A stretch of DNA of 64,000 nucleotides from Haematococcus lacustris. Its lineage: Eukaryota; Chlorophyta; Chlorophyceae; Chlamydomonadales; Haematococcaceae. Location of the stretch: contig JASKMD010000008.1 in NCBI GenBank assembly GCA_030144725.1, positions 15,408,716-15,472,715 on the forward strand. Reading direction: 5' to 3'. This document shows positions 48,902 to 59,805 of this stretch, piece by piece; the first letter of the stretch is position 1; the number at the start of each line of letters is the position of its first letter. Made by a program: the position numbers and the translations under genes. Below the pieces are notes generated by a model. That model worked only from the letters and a program-made list of their open reading frames with translations, searched no databases and was not told the DNA's origin.

Positions 48902-50219
48902 GCTGAGTGAGCCGCAATTAAGGCTATCAGAGTCATGGGTCAAGTGGCACACATGAACTGAGTATTGGTGACGATGAACAAAGAAGGTGACGATGACGAT
49001 AGGCCCTGCCCCGCCCTGCACAGTGTGCTTGGTACCATCAAGCTCATGAGATCATACTGACTGGGTGTGCGATAGCCTGTGAAGAGCCTGTGGACTGTGA
49101 CGTGAGCAGCATACACTGCCTGCATGAGCGAGAGTACATGGACCAGTCCTGCAAGTGACCGTGAGACTGACCACTGGAGACCCATGGTGTAGGCTGTGCA
49201 ATATGGTGAGTGCGCTGTGTCAGTGGCTGTCCAATGCATGCATGCCATCGTATGTATGACATGATCAGTCTGTGACACTCAATGGACTTCACGCAGTATT
49301 GTAGGGCCGCTAACAAACACTGCCTCCAAATGGGGTTCCTCATGTTCATCATGGTGCTAATGGGCTAATGCATGATGGGTGGTAGTCACAGGTGCTTTGC
49401 CAAGTGCTGACTACATTCTGTCCACCGGCAAAAACCAGCTCGGCCAATGCCAGTGCCAGAGGCAGCTGGCAGTGCCTGCACCTGCTGACTGCTCATGGGC
49501 AGCCTGGGGGCATGCAGGTGCTGCGTTCAGGTTTCATGGCTGCTTGGTTACCTGTTGTTGAGCAGGGCGGAAATGTTGGCGGCCCTCCTAGCTGCTGCAT
49601 CCTCGCTGACTTCGGTGCAGCTTGCCAGGGAGGAGGTAGGTTTGGGGCGCGGTCTGTATGTGGATAGAAGGCAGTGGATAGTTTCGACGGTATCAAAAGT
49701 GTATGACGAACAGCAGAGTCGTTGAGGGAGCATTGACACCTTGGCGCCGCGAATTGGACAGGCAGTACCACGTTGACCTCCTCGTTCTCATCCTACGCGC
49801 AGCGTACAAGGCATGGTAGGTTGGTACTGCATAACTATTGAGGTAAGTCAACCCAGCTAACATTGTCCTGAAGTCTCTCCTCGCTATCTTCACCGCTGTC
49901 GCTCATTTATTACGAAGTGGGCTAACCTCGGACTGTGGGTCAACACGGCAGCATTGTAAATCGATGCACCATCATGCCATCATGCACCCTCATCACAATG
50001 TTCCTTACTTACTTACGCCGTGTGTAATTACATGTGTTGTACATGAAAGTACAGAAGAACTGGCTTGTAATTACGTTGTTACAACGCTACATGTAATTGC
50101 AAAGTTACAAAGTTACAAAATTACAGTTACAATTATTACATCACTGGATTAATAGTAATAATAGTATACAGATAGTATGAGAACGCGCTTGTTTTTACAT
50201 GCCCCATTGTCACATCTCA
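48902..50219. other. No supported gene
   Basis: A possible exon at 49564-49640 (EMLAALLAAASSLTSVQLAR, donor GAG/GTAGG) is visible, and another frame near 49735-49817 (WRRELDRQYHVDLLVLILRA). They cannot be joined or assigned. Sequence at 50000-50160 is AT-rich, with TTACAAAGTTACAAA repeats. Confidence 0.35.
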
Positions 50220-50259
50220 GTTACTTCCACAGCAAACGCCCCGGGACCCAGTCAAACGG

Positions 50260-50655
50260 GTTCAAAGTGGTGCTATGCTGACCAGGCAGGTTTCTAGCCA
50301 CAACATGCAGCAACCAACCATGACCGCCCCCCTATTGAGGCGCCCCCATTGAGTCTGCCCAGCCCTTTGCCCCTTAGTCATGCCACTGCTACCAATACCT
50401 TAACTATACGCCCCATCCCGGGCCAGCACTCCTCAATTTCCTAGCCCCCCTGCGATGTGGGGTAAGAGGCTAAGCTGGCCTGGGTCGGGCTGTGATGAGC
50501 AACAAGCAACGCCGATACTAGCAAAAGCTGGATGCCTCACCCAATGCAGGGGTCAAGCAGTGTCCCAGCTGATGGCCGATGGCTGATTGGGACAAGGCAC
50601 AAGAGAGACTACAGAACTGCGGACAGGGGTTGGCTTAAAGCAGCACAGAGCAGCC
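50260..50655 (+). pseudogene. Decayed 5' copy of the coiled-coil transposon gene
   Basis: GGTTCAAAGTGGTGCTATGC TGACCAGGCAGGTTTC through AAGCTGGATGCCTCACCCAATGC aligns with 1370-1735, including the start region, the GGTAAGAGGCTAAG segment (RGKRLS in the other copy) and the LNASPKAG segment. It is riddled with stops. Its 3' counterpart is probably 53715-54063, the two being separated by later insertions. Confidence 0.6.
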
Positions 50656-50683
50656 CCCTTGTCCCTCACTAGGGCCTCCATTT

Positions 50684-50852
50684 TGTTACGTGACCATGCT
50701 GAGTAAAGTAGCATGCGGATCTGAGATCTCTACTCCCATGTGAGAAAGTGTTAGTGGTGAGGTGTTCTGAGGCTGGGTCCGATTCCCAGGTAGATGGACT
50801 ACGCCCTGATCTACGATGGATACCTCAGAACACTATAGCCGCTAACGCAACA
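50684..50852 (+). repeat. 5' LTR of the deleted retrotransposon
   Basis: 169 bp. It contains CTGGGTCCGATTCCCAG (about 50772-50788), another T-arm-like hairpin. Confidence 0.95.
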
Positions 50853-51194
50853 GTGGTTCCGACCGGTGCCTCCGAGCCCGACTGGGTCAGTTTAGCACGG
50901 TTTTGCCCGAGCTTAGCGACAGAGGACGTCCGTGGGTACTGGTTGGCTTGTGGAAGCGCAGTGGAGTTTCCGCACTCGCCTGAGCAACGGTTGGAGCTGG
51001 GTGTAGTGCGTCGACTTTGGAAAGAAGCGGAGGAGTTGTGTGCTAAGCTTGCGGGTAAAGCGCTGAGAAGCGTCGGCTGTGTGTGGCTGTGAGCAAGGGC
51101 CAGTGAGCCTGGGTACCCGTGTGCGGTACAGAGTTAACGATGAACCCGTCGGCGGAGGTTGATTCTGCGGGAGCGGCAATGGAAGTGGGTAGAA

Positions 51195-51674
51195 GCCCGG
51201 AAGATTTGCAGAGTGGGCCAGCCTGGTGCCAGAAAACTGAAGCCACGCTATGTCGGTCCTTTCCGAGTTGAGTACATGGTGGGCAGAGCAGCAGTGAAGC
51301 TGGACCTACCTGAGGAGTGGTCTCGGATCCATAACGTGTTTCATGTGTCCCTTGTGAAGTCTTACAGGACCTACGATGCTTCTGACCAGGTGCCTGGGCA
51401 CGCAGGCCCACCCCCACTGCAGTGGCTAGATGGAGAGCCAGAGTACAAGGTGGAGAAGGTGGTGGATCACCGGCTGGCCAAGAGCCAAGGCAAGCGGGGT
51501 GACAAGCCCAAGAAGAGGCAGTTGGAGTTCCTGGTCAAGTGGCAGGGCCATGGGGACGAGCACAACACGTGGGAGTCCAGGTCACAGCTGGTGGGGTGCC
51601 AGGAGATGTTGACTGCCTACCTACAGAAGCTCGGTTTGGAGGCTGGTACGGCTGAGGCTGAGGCGGTGGGCTGA
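51195..51674 (+). pseudogene. Integrase C-terminus and chromodomain of a deleted pol
   Basis: The frame reads KLKPRYVGPFRVEYMVGRAA, FHVSLVKSY and then a chromodomain (LEFLVKWQGHGDEHNTWES), ending at TGA 51672. It resembles the end of the nested element's Pol but is a distinct family. Protease through integrase core are deleted, so the element depends on others to move. Confidence 0.85.
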
Positions 51675-51801
51675 TGTGAGGAGGCCATGAAAGGAACTCA
51701 GACACCTAGCGCTAGTGTGGGCGCGAGTGACGGCACAATGTGCCTGAGCGGGGCAACACCACGGTGGTCAGCTGAGTGCAGCTGAGCCAGGTGGGGGGGA
51801 A

Positions 51802-51970
51802 TGTTACGTGACCATGCTGAGTAAAGTAGCATGCGGATCTGAGATCTCTACTCCCATGTGAGAAAGTGTTAGTGGTGAGGTGTTCTGAGGCTGGGTCCGA
51901 TTCCCAGGTAGATGGACTACGCCCTGATCTACGATGGATACCTCAGAACACTATAGCCGCTAACGCAACA
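51802..51970 (+). repeat. 3' LTR of the deleted retrotransposon
   Basis: This is the copy of 50684-50852, followed by the CATTT duplication. Confidence 0.95.
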
Positions 51971-52075
51971 CATTTGAGCCGGACCAGTAGTGGCCACTAG
52001 CAGCCATTAGCGGGAATACTAGTGACCACTAGTGGCCCGACTCAAACGGTGCTATTGGGCTGTGTGCAGTATACC

Positions 52076-52204
52076 CAGTGAGCATGGACATGGTGCATCA
52101 GTGCCTACCACATACATCATTGCCTGACCCCTGAGGGGTATTGTGTAGGGTTGGCATGACAAACATGCGATAATTTAAGCTGATGACAGCTCAAATGGGG
52201 GGCA
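52076..52204 (-). ncRNA. Putative omega-RNA-like 3' region, copy f
   Basis: On the minus strand after TAG (52207-52205) come AGCTG/CAGCT around ATGA (52078-52091 region shifted: plus 52178-52191), GCATG/CATGC (52154-52168) and a perfect CCCC-TCA-GGGG (52128-52138). GTCAGGCAATGATGTATGTG follows at about 52126-52107. The following 40 bases match those of copy b. Confidence 0.45.
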
Positions 52205-52830
52205 CTACTGTGCGACAGCAGGCTGCTGCTCCTGAGCCTTGGGGGGCTTGTCTCGCAGCCGCTTGTAGCCCAGGCCAGGGTACTCCTTGCCCCTTGCTGG
52301 CAGTGCTGCCTGGTCTGGCCAGTAGCACAGCTCCAGTGGCCGCCACCTGCTCTCCCCAATGCGCTGCATGTTCAGCGCTGCATTGCAGTCCCAGTCCAGC
52401 CACCTGCCTGGCTGTGGGGCTGGCTTGGCTTTGGCAGCCATGCCTTGGGCCTTGTCTTTGCCCTTGATGGGCTGGGTGGGCTCAGCTGCCTGCTCAACCT
52501 TGGTGCTCTTGTTGCGCTTGGCTGGTGGGGGAGTGTCGGGCCCAGGCTCTGAGGCTGCCTGGCTGCTGTGTGGGGCTTGTGGCAAGATGCGGCCCTGAGG
52601 GCCCACCGTACTGCACAGTTGCAGCGGACCACACCACGACTACGACGAACCTTGCTGTCGCGGGCTTTCAACCGGATGCGGCTCTTGCTCCGCGGCAATG
52701 GGTCGCTTCCTCGGAGGCATTGCGCCACTAGGCTCATATCTGCTCAGACCTGCTCATACCTACTTATACCCAGGAGGCGATGTCACTCACTCTCGCACCG
52801 CCAAAAGGCACCTCCAAAGGGTACCTCCAG
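52205..52830 (-). pseudogene. Fanzor-like, internally deleted copy (locus f)
   Basis: The 5' block (about 52830-52720) matches the upstream block of locus e. A first exon follows with MPPRKRPIAAEQEPHPVESP (Met near 52712), the same basic start as loci a and c. The reading then jumps to the last exon: KAKPAPQPGRWLDWDCNAAL, the shared [20 protein letters not shown] tail, and TAG 52207-52205. The DRD motif reads DWD here. Retention of both ends with loss of the middle mirrors locus c. Confidence 0.65.
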
Positions 52831-52915
52831 TGGCCCGGTTCGGCATGAGGCAGAGGGGAGACCTGGCATATCAGCACATTCATGCAATGTCAGCATGCAC
52901 ACAGGGCTGCACACA

Positions 52916-53613
52916 GGCCCCCGCCCCCGCCCCCGCCCCCGCCCCCGCCCCCGCCCCCGCCCCCGCCCCCGCCCCCGCCCCCGCCCCCGCCCCCGCCCCC
53001 GCCCCCGCCCCCGCCCCCGCCCCCGCCCCCGCCCCCGCCCCCGCCCCCGCCCCCGCCCCCGCCCCCGCCCCCGCCCCCGCCCCCGCCCCCGCCCCCGCCC
53101 CCGCCCCCGCCCCCGCCCCCGCCCCCGCCCCCGCCCCCGCCCCCGCCCCCGCCCCCGCCCCCGCCCCCGCCCCCGCCCCCGCCCCCGCCCCCGCCCCCGC
53201 CCCCGCCCCCGCCCCCGCCCCCGCCCCCGCCCCCGCCCCCGCCCCCGCCCCCGCCCCCGCCCCCGCCCCCGCCCCCGCCCCCGCCCCCGCCCCCGCCCCC
53301 GCCCCCGCCCCCGCCCCCGCCCCCGCCCCCGCCCCCGCCCCCGCCCCCGCCCCCGCCCCCGCCCCCGCCCCCGCCCCCGCCCCCGCCCCCGCCCCCGCCC
53401 CCGCCCCCGCCCCCGCCCCCGCCCCCGCCCCCGCCCCCGCCCCCGCCCCCGCCCCCGCCCCCGCCCCCGCCCCCGCCCCCGCCCCCGCCCCCGCCCCCGC
53501 CCCCGCCCCCGCCCCCGCCCCCGCCCCCGCCCCCGCCCCCGCCCCCGCCCCCGCCCCCGCCCCCGCCCCCGCCCCCGCCCCCGCCCCCGCCCCCGCCCCC
53601 GCCCCCGCCCCCG
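52916..53613. repeat. CCCCCG hexanucleotide satellite, about 115 copies
   Basis: There is about 700 bp of perfect GCCCCC repeat. All frames are open on both strands (RPRP, APAP, PPPP and GGGG ORFs), all artefactual. It lies between the Fanzor element and the 3' remnant of the coiled-coil transposon, where the related copy at 1.4-3.7 kb carries the GGGCT satellite. Confidence 0.97.
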
Positions 53614-53714
53614 CACAGAGCAGCAGCAGCACGGAGCAGCGGCAGCACGGAGGAGCATGGAGCAGCAACAACATGGAGCAGTATGGAGCCGCCTGCGTTG
53701 GTGCCTGCACACAC

Positions 53715-54063
53715 ATAGGTTCACCCTTTGATGTGGCTGCAGCCATAGCCTGGGCACCAGCCAGAGTCGTACGCAAAGCCACAGCTGCATGCAGTGTCAT
53801 GACGGTTGTGGTGATTGTGGGGGACACCATGCAAGCCAGCAGTGGGTGGCAGCAGCAGGAGCAGCAGCAGGGTGCAACAGGGTTGAGAAGGTCCTCACCG
53901 ACATTGCAACCATCGTAGACAAAAAGGGTAAGCAGGACCACCTGCTGTGGCGTGCCTGGACCCGCCGGTGTGATCCCCCAACTAAGGTCTCAGCCAAGAG
54001 CCTAGCAGCCAAAGCCGAGCACCTGCCTCAGCTTCCTAGGCTGCCTAGTTTAAACACGTTATG
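53715..54063 (+). pseudogene. Decayed 3' copy of the coiled-coil transposon
   Basis: GATGTGGCTGCAGCCATAGC and the following 120 bases match 3690-3800. The frame reads HDGCGDCGG, the counterpart of GGCGECGG, and goes on to KVLTDIATIVDKKGKQDHLL before ending at TGA about 54064. Confidence 0.5.
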
Positions 54064-54064
54064 A

Positions 54065-55000
54065 TGTCAGGTGTTTACACCAGGACTGCGACTGAACCCT
54101 AGACGTCGACCTGTGCACACGACTGAGGCCAATCACCATTGCCTGCTCAAACGACGTGTTTGAGTTTGTCTCGCCAATAATAAAATGATCCCGGTTACGA
54201 CATTCTTGATATAGCCTTGGCATTGCCCGTGCCATGCACCGCTAGTTTGAGGGAATGGAGGCACCGCTACCGCAAACAGGGGTTTGGGAGGGGAGCAGTT
54301 AATGAGAACAGACAAAACTATGTTACATGTCACTGAGATGTACAACTATGAGAGGTTGGATGCAAAGTTTACTGCAACTGTGAGATGACAAGGTCAGATG
54401 CAGATGCACTTCTTGTCTACTTTGGTCCACATCGACTGGCGCACTGCTTCATGCTGACAACTTGCAGTCAGGCCGAATCTCTGGTATGCAATGTCGAAGC
54501 AAAGAGCACACACTCATCAATTGTTATCCTCGCCAAACTTCACTTCTGGCGGAGGAGGCGCCCTGCACCAAGGTGATAGGTCACCAACAGAATCAGCTAC
54601 ACAGTACATGCGCCATGCTCAGCCCTGTGTGTGCCCAATATTAGGCAGTCAACTCCAATCAGGCACCCTGGCACGCTCTGGCATTACACACATCACCCTA
54701 TTGCCTGCCTGCAATTGTAGACGATCAACCTGGCCATGACAAGGCAAGGATGTATAAACCATTAGCTGGTAGCCACGACACCCCCTCCACCCACCTGTCA
54801 GGGTCAGCCATCATCCCGCCCGTCAAGCTGCCGCCAACACCTTTCTGCAGCCACCAGCAACAGCACTGTCTCAGGTCGACTGCTTCAAGTCGAGAGCTCT
54901 CTGGCTACCACCCTGCATGTGCTTTGCTGCATCGTTCCTGGCTGCTAGTTTAGTTACAACTCTTGCTGTTTCGGAATAGCAAGAGGGCTGGCTGTAGGGT
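54065..55000. other. No supported gene
   Basis: Only short ORFs without domains on either strand. Confidence 0.35.
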
Positions 55001-55021
55001 TCGGACTCATCCAGCACTATG

Positions 55022-55286
55022 AACCTGCTCGTTGGTCGTGAGCTCGGCGAACGGCTTGCCGTACTTCTCCTGCGCGCAATGGCGCACGGCACGAACAGGA
55101 AAGCTAGCAGCATTGGAGACGCGTGCGTCAGAGGGGCGCCGTGGCCAGCATGAACGTGGGTAGCCCTGAGATACGGTGCTGCCTTCTATTGGCTGCAAGA
55201 TGTACTGCACATCCTACATCTGCGCGACACGGAAGCCAGCGCCGAGGGTTACCTGCGCAATTTTTTCCTTCAGCTCGGGATCCATG
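55022..55286 (-). CDS. Possible small two-exon gene
   Basis: Minus-strand ATG near 55286 reads MDPELKEKIAQ and meets a GTAACC donor. An exon after GCGCGCAG (about 55078) reads EKYGKPFAELTTNEQVHSAG and ends in TGA. YGKPFxELTxxEQ resembles small stress-related proteins of plants and algae that have YGKxxxxLTxEE motifs. It may have a further 3' exon, since CAG/GTTCAT could be a donor. Weakly supported. Confidence 0.3.
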
Positions 55287-55379
55287 ATGTCTACGACGAG
55301 TAAAGATGTGTTGAACGCAGGAGCAATGTGAAACACGCGACGTAAGAGCCCACACCCGGTTCAACGCTGTCACTCTTTT

Positions 55380-55837
55380 TTGACCGGCAACAGCTTAATA
55401 CACCACGTGGTCTGAACATCTTTCCTTAGGGAGTTCTGAACACGCCCTTAACACGGTAAAGGGATGCCGACATGCACCATCTGCTGCTGTGTCGATTGGG
55501 GCAACCTTTCAATTCTACCCTGCCCAGCCTCGCCGTTGTCCCCCCCCTCCCCCCCAGCCCCAACCCTGCCTTCCCTAGCACCTCACCCAACGTCTTACGA
55601 AACTAGGTGATTTTGCTAGAACTCTGCAGACATATACAATAGATAATGAGCAGCTAAGCTTTGTCCGCAGTCGCTTGCGCCGTCACTTATCTACTCGCCA
55701 CTTGCCAAGAGAGGCGCGTAAATGCCTGAATTGTCAGCGGGCCCCATGTTTAGCCGACCCTCACCTTGTATACTACCTGCGCACGCCCTGTACATCGCCT
55801 AACCTAAGCATTGGCAATGTTGTTTACATACTCATGT
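55380..55837. other. 3' flank of the phosphatase-HAD gene, no gene seen
   Basis: No ORF with recognisable features. A pyrimidine tract (CCCCCCCTCCCCCCCAG) lies at about 55540. Confidence 0.35.
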
Positions 55838-55839
55838 GC

Positions 55840-58800
55840 CTACGGTCTTCCTTCTTGTGATGTGGAGGGCGCTGGCGCTGCGGCGTCACGCGCAGCAGCA
55901 GCAGGGGTCAAAGTGTCCAGGCAGATCAGGCCGAGTCGCTCAACCACCAGGTCTGCCCACGGCCGCAGTACCTCGGCCGGCAACGAGGTAGGCACCGCCA
56001 CTGTAAATGCCCCCGCAGCCCGCCCGGCCTTAAGGCCATTCACTGCGTCCTCCACGACCAACGCCCGGGTGGGGTCGGAGCAGCCCACACGACGCATCGC
56101 CTCAAGGTATACGTCAGGCGCCGGTTTGCCCTACGGGCGCGTCAGGCAGCCGACAAAGTGGGCATCATGCGTATTCCAGGTTTTCCTGGCGTGTGTTTGT
56201 AGCGGTGCCAGTGCATCCGCGCCAGGGTTTTGCCCTGGGTCCCGCCTGCATGCAAGCATGCTTGCATGCAAGCATGCAAACGGCGACAAGGGGCAGGCAG
56301 GCATTCCAGGCTGGCGTCAATACAGTACTCGGCCATCGCCATCCAGCAGTCAGCATGAAACCCCTCTACCCCTCTGTTTGTGATCTAGATGGTCTGCCTG
56401 TAACACACGCGATCTCCATTATCTGGCCAGCCAGACGGCGCTAAGCCCTAGCCCTGCCTCACCCTGGCCACATACGCTGCGCTGACGACATGGTAGGGGT
56501 CCAGCAGCGGCAGCAGGCCGCTGAGCTGCAGGTTGCGGGCCAGCTTCTGGGGCGCTCCACTGGAGGCCACTGCCACACTCATTCCCAGGGCCCGGGCAGC
56601 CTGGATGAGGTTGGCCGCACCTGGCGGGGACAGATGCAGAGGTGCACCATGGCCACTTGCCCCAACCCCACCCGCTGGCTCCCATTGCACACCACCCCTG
56701 CATCTGCCCTACCCTTTGCCCTCAATCCTGACCTCTACCGTTACCCTGCCCCACCCCACTCCACCCCACCCCCCTGCTCCCCATCCAGCCCCCCGCCTGG
56801 TTGCACTCCACGCGGGAGTGTGTGTGCAGAGTAGGTCACAGGCACTGCCTTGCCCTGGCCAACCCTGAGGCCTCCCCCTCTTAGGCCTTGCCTTCAAAGG
56901 CAGAGATGCCGGCTTCGTCCGTCAGCTGCTGGTAATGCTCCTCCTTGGCTGCAGTGACTGCCAGGGTGAGGGCCGGGAGGTCTGCCCACTCCAGCCTGCA
57001 CCCACATACTGCATGGCGTAAGAGGCATGGGGCAGGGCAGCCTGACCTGAGCTGTGGGCAGCTGCTGGGAGACAGTCTGCAGGGCAGTGCACCTGCACCA
57101 CCCTGCCCTGCCCTGCCCTGCACCCCCACCTACTAAGTACAGCTGAGTCAAAGCCTGATGGGTCCCTCATGCAGAGCACATTGCCCTAAGGCTGCAAGCC
57201 ATCTCATGGCCTGTTTATTGTGTTTCAGCCCTGCCAGTGGAGTCTTGGCCAAGCTGGGTCAGGCAGGGCAGGGCTTGGTCAGGGCTGGTGATGGGCTAGA
57301 CCACCCACCCACCCACCCACCCACCCACCCACCTGCCATGCACTTCTCTGTAGTGCTCCAGGCAGCTGCGGACGTCCATGCCAAACACTGGGTAGAAGTC
57401 ATTGGGGAAGGAGTGCGGGATGTCAAGCCCCGTGACCTGCAGCAGCAGGCCACAGGTGGACCCAGCACCACCCCAGCTGTACCCACCCTGCTGGTCAGCA
57501 TGACAGGGGAGGCGGGTGAGACCATGGCGCACGGGGTGCAGGGCCTGATGATGCCTGCTGGGACACCAGTGTTTGCCAGCCCCAGCCCCAGCCCCAGCCC
57601 CAGCCCCAGCCCCAGCCCCAGCCCCAGCCCCAGCCCCAGCCTTTCTGGCTGTCCGTCCCTGCCGCAGCCCTGGCCCCTGCCCCCCTGACCTGCAGGATGG
57701 CCCTGCGCAGCGCCTCACAGCTGCAGCGCTCGCTGTCCACCAGCACCCCGTCACAGTCCAGCAGCAGGCAGCTGAACCAGGCCGTGCGGCAGGCAGGCGG
57801 GGGGCAGGCCAGCCCCTGCCCTGACGCCAGCTGACCAGGGCTGAGCTGAGCTGCAGGGTCAGGGGGGGCGGCATGAGAGGCCACCAAGCAGGGGGAGCCA
57901 GGGGCACCAGGCAAGGTGCTGTCCACGGTGTCAGTGGAGGGGGGAGCAGCGTGGGGCAGAGCGGCGGGGGCAGGGGAGGGGGGCGGGTCAGGGGCTGATG
58001 CAGCGGGGTGCGTGACGCCCGCCCCTGCCTCCAGCATGCCAGGTGGCACCAGCTGCCCCACAGGCGTCCCCCCTCCTAGCACTGCCCTCTCCTGCAGCTG
58101 CACCCCCAACTGCTCCAACTGCTTCTGTCGCTCACACAAATGCGCCTCCTGTACCTCCTGCTGCTGATGTGGCGACTGCAGCTGCGGTGGCGGCCGGCGC
58201 TGTGTTGGCAGGACTCGGCCAGAGTGCAATGCACGATGGGGGAGCACTGTATCCAGCTTGCTGCAATGGAGCTGGAAGGCAGGCGTGATCCAGGCGCCTC
58301 GCTCATTAGTGATGCCTGCAGGCATGGCAGCTGTTAGGCATGTGGACAGCGGCCTCATTGCTCCCTCTCCCTCTCCCTCTCCCTCTCCCTCTCCCTCTCC
58401 CTCTCCCTCTCCCTCTCCCTCTCCCTCTCCCTCTCCCTCTCCCTCTCCCTCTCCCTCTCCCTCTCCCTCTCCCTCTCCCTCTCCCTCTCCCTCTCCCTCT
58501 CCCTCTCCCTCTCCCTCTCCCTCTCCCTCTCCCTCTCCCTCTCCCTCTCCCTCTCCCTCTCCCTCTCCCTCTCCCTCTCCCTCTCCCTCTCCCTCTCCCT
58601 CTCCCTCTCCCTCTCCCTCTCCCTCTCCCTCTCCCTCTCCCTCTCCCTCTCCCTCTCCCTCTCCCTCTCCCTCTCCCTCTCCCTCTCCCTCTCCCTCTCC
58701 CACCCACCCCTTAGAGGCAGCTGCAACCCCCACCTCCCACCTGCCCAGTTAAACGAGCCCAAGCGCTCCTTGCAGCCAGGGCAGTACAGCTTGCCCTGAA

Positions 58801-59725
58801 CCTCCCCCACAACGCTGCCAGCCATCCAGGCCAGGGGGCTGACAAACAGTGAGGGCGCTGCCCCCGCACCCCCTCCTGCACAGGGCAGCAGCGGGCCACA
58901 TGCGCACAGTCCGCAGGGCAACAGGAGGAGGGAGGAAGCGGAGGTGCAGCAGCAGGCATGCAAGGTCGGCACCGTATAGAGCCTCCTTGCTAGTTTTACA
59001 GCTGGGTGCATCAGGGCCAGGGTCAGGGCCAGGGTCAGGGCCAGGGTCAGGGCCAGGGTCAGGGCCAGGGTCAGGGTCAGGGCCAGGGTCAGGGCCAGGG
59101 TCAGGGCCAGGGTCAGGTTCCACCAGCAGTCCCACGGCTAGGTGCATGCTCGTCCTCCTAGCCATACCCCTGTCATGTCCGCCCCTGGTGCAGAGGGGCA
59201 ATTCCAGGCACGCATGGCCATGGCCCCAACCCACCTGCTGCTATATGCCCTGACACCATCTGCTGCTATCTGGCCTTGCCCAGCAGCTGCTGCCACTAGG
59301 ACCCCGCGGCCTGACCCAAGGCTACTACCCTGGCCACCATCTGTTCCCTGCAGCTCGTCAGCTGGCACAGCTCACACAAGCTCTCACACAAGCTCTCACA
59401 CAGCAACGCAGCACTGTGTGTCCTGTGTGATCATCCTGCTGCTATATGCCACGCCCTGTCACACTTGCCCCTCACACACCAGGCCTTTACCTGCCTGCTT
59501 GACCCTGGCCAGCGGGGGCTGCAGCCAGCCGGTGGTGCTTGCGTGAGCCCAGCAGCTTGTGGCCCAGGCTGGCCTCGTCTAGGGGTAAGACCTGGGCGCT
59601 GCTGGCCAGCACCTGGCGGCACTTGCGGCAGCGGTACAGCGTACTCCCCTGCACAGCAGCATCGGCGGCAGCAGCATCGGCATCGGCATCAGCATCGGCA
59701 TCGGCATCGGCGGTGGCATCGGCAT

Positions 59726-59763
<38 letters not shown>

Positions 59764-59771
59764 GCAGCAGC

Positions 59772-59805
<34 letters not shown>

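Larger units (their letters stand above)
50684..51970 (+). mobile_element. Internally deleted LTR retrotransposon, 1.29 kb, TSD CATTT
   Basis: LTRs of 169 bp (50684-50852 and 51802-51970, TGTTACG to GCAACA) appear identical. They are flanked by CATTT at 50679-50683 and 51971-51975. TGGTTCCGACCGG follows the 5' LTR and GGTGGGGGGGAA precedes the 3' LTR. Only a leader or gag start and the chromodomain end of pol remain. The target is the GCCTCCATTTGAG terminal sequence of a Fanzor-bearing element. Confidence 0.95.

Noticed and set aside
52568..53941. Poly-RP, AP, P and G ORFs
   Set aside because: Translations of the CCCCCG satellite, open on both strands without coding evidence.
58258..58752. 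SPSPSP / GEGEGE / RERERE ORFs
   Set aside because: The CCCTCT satellite is intronic; flanking exons join in phase without it.
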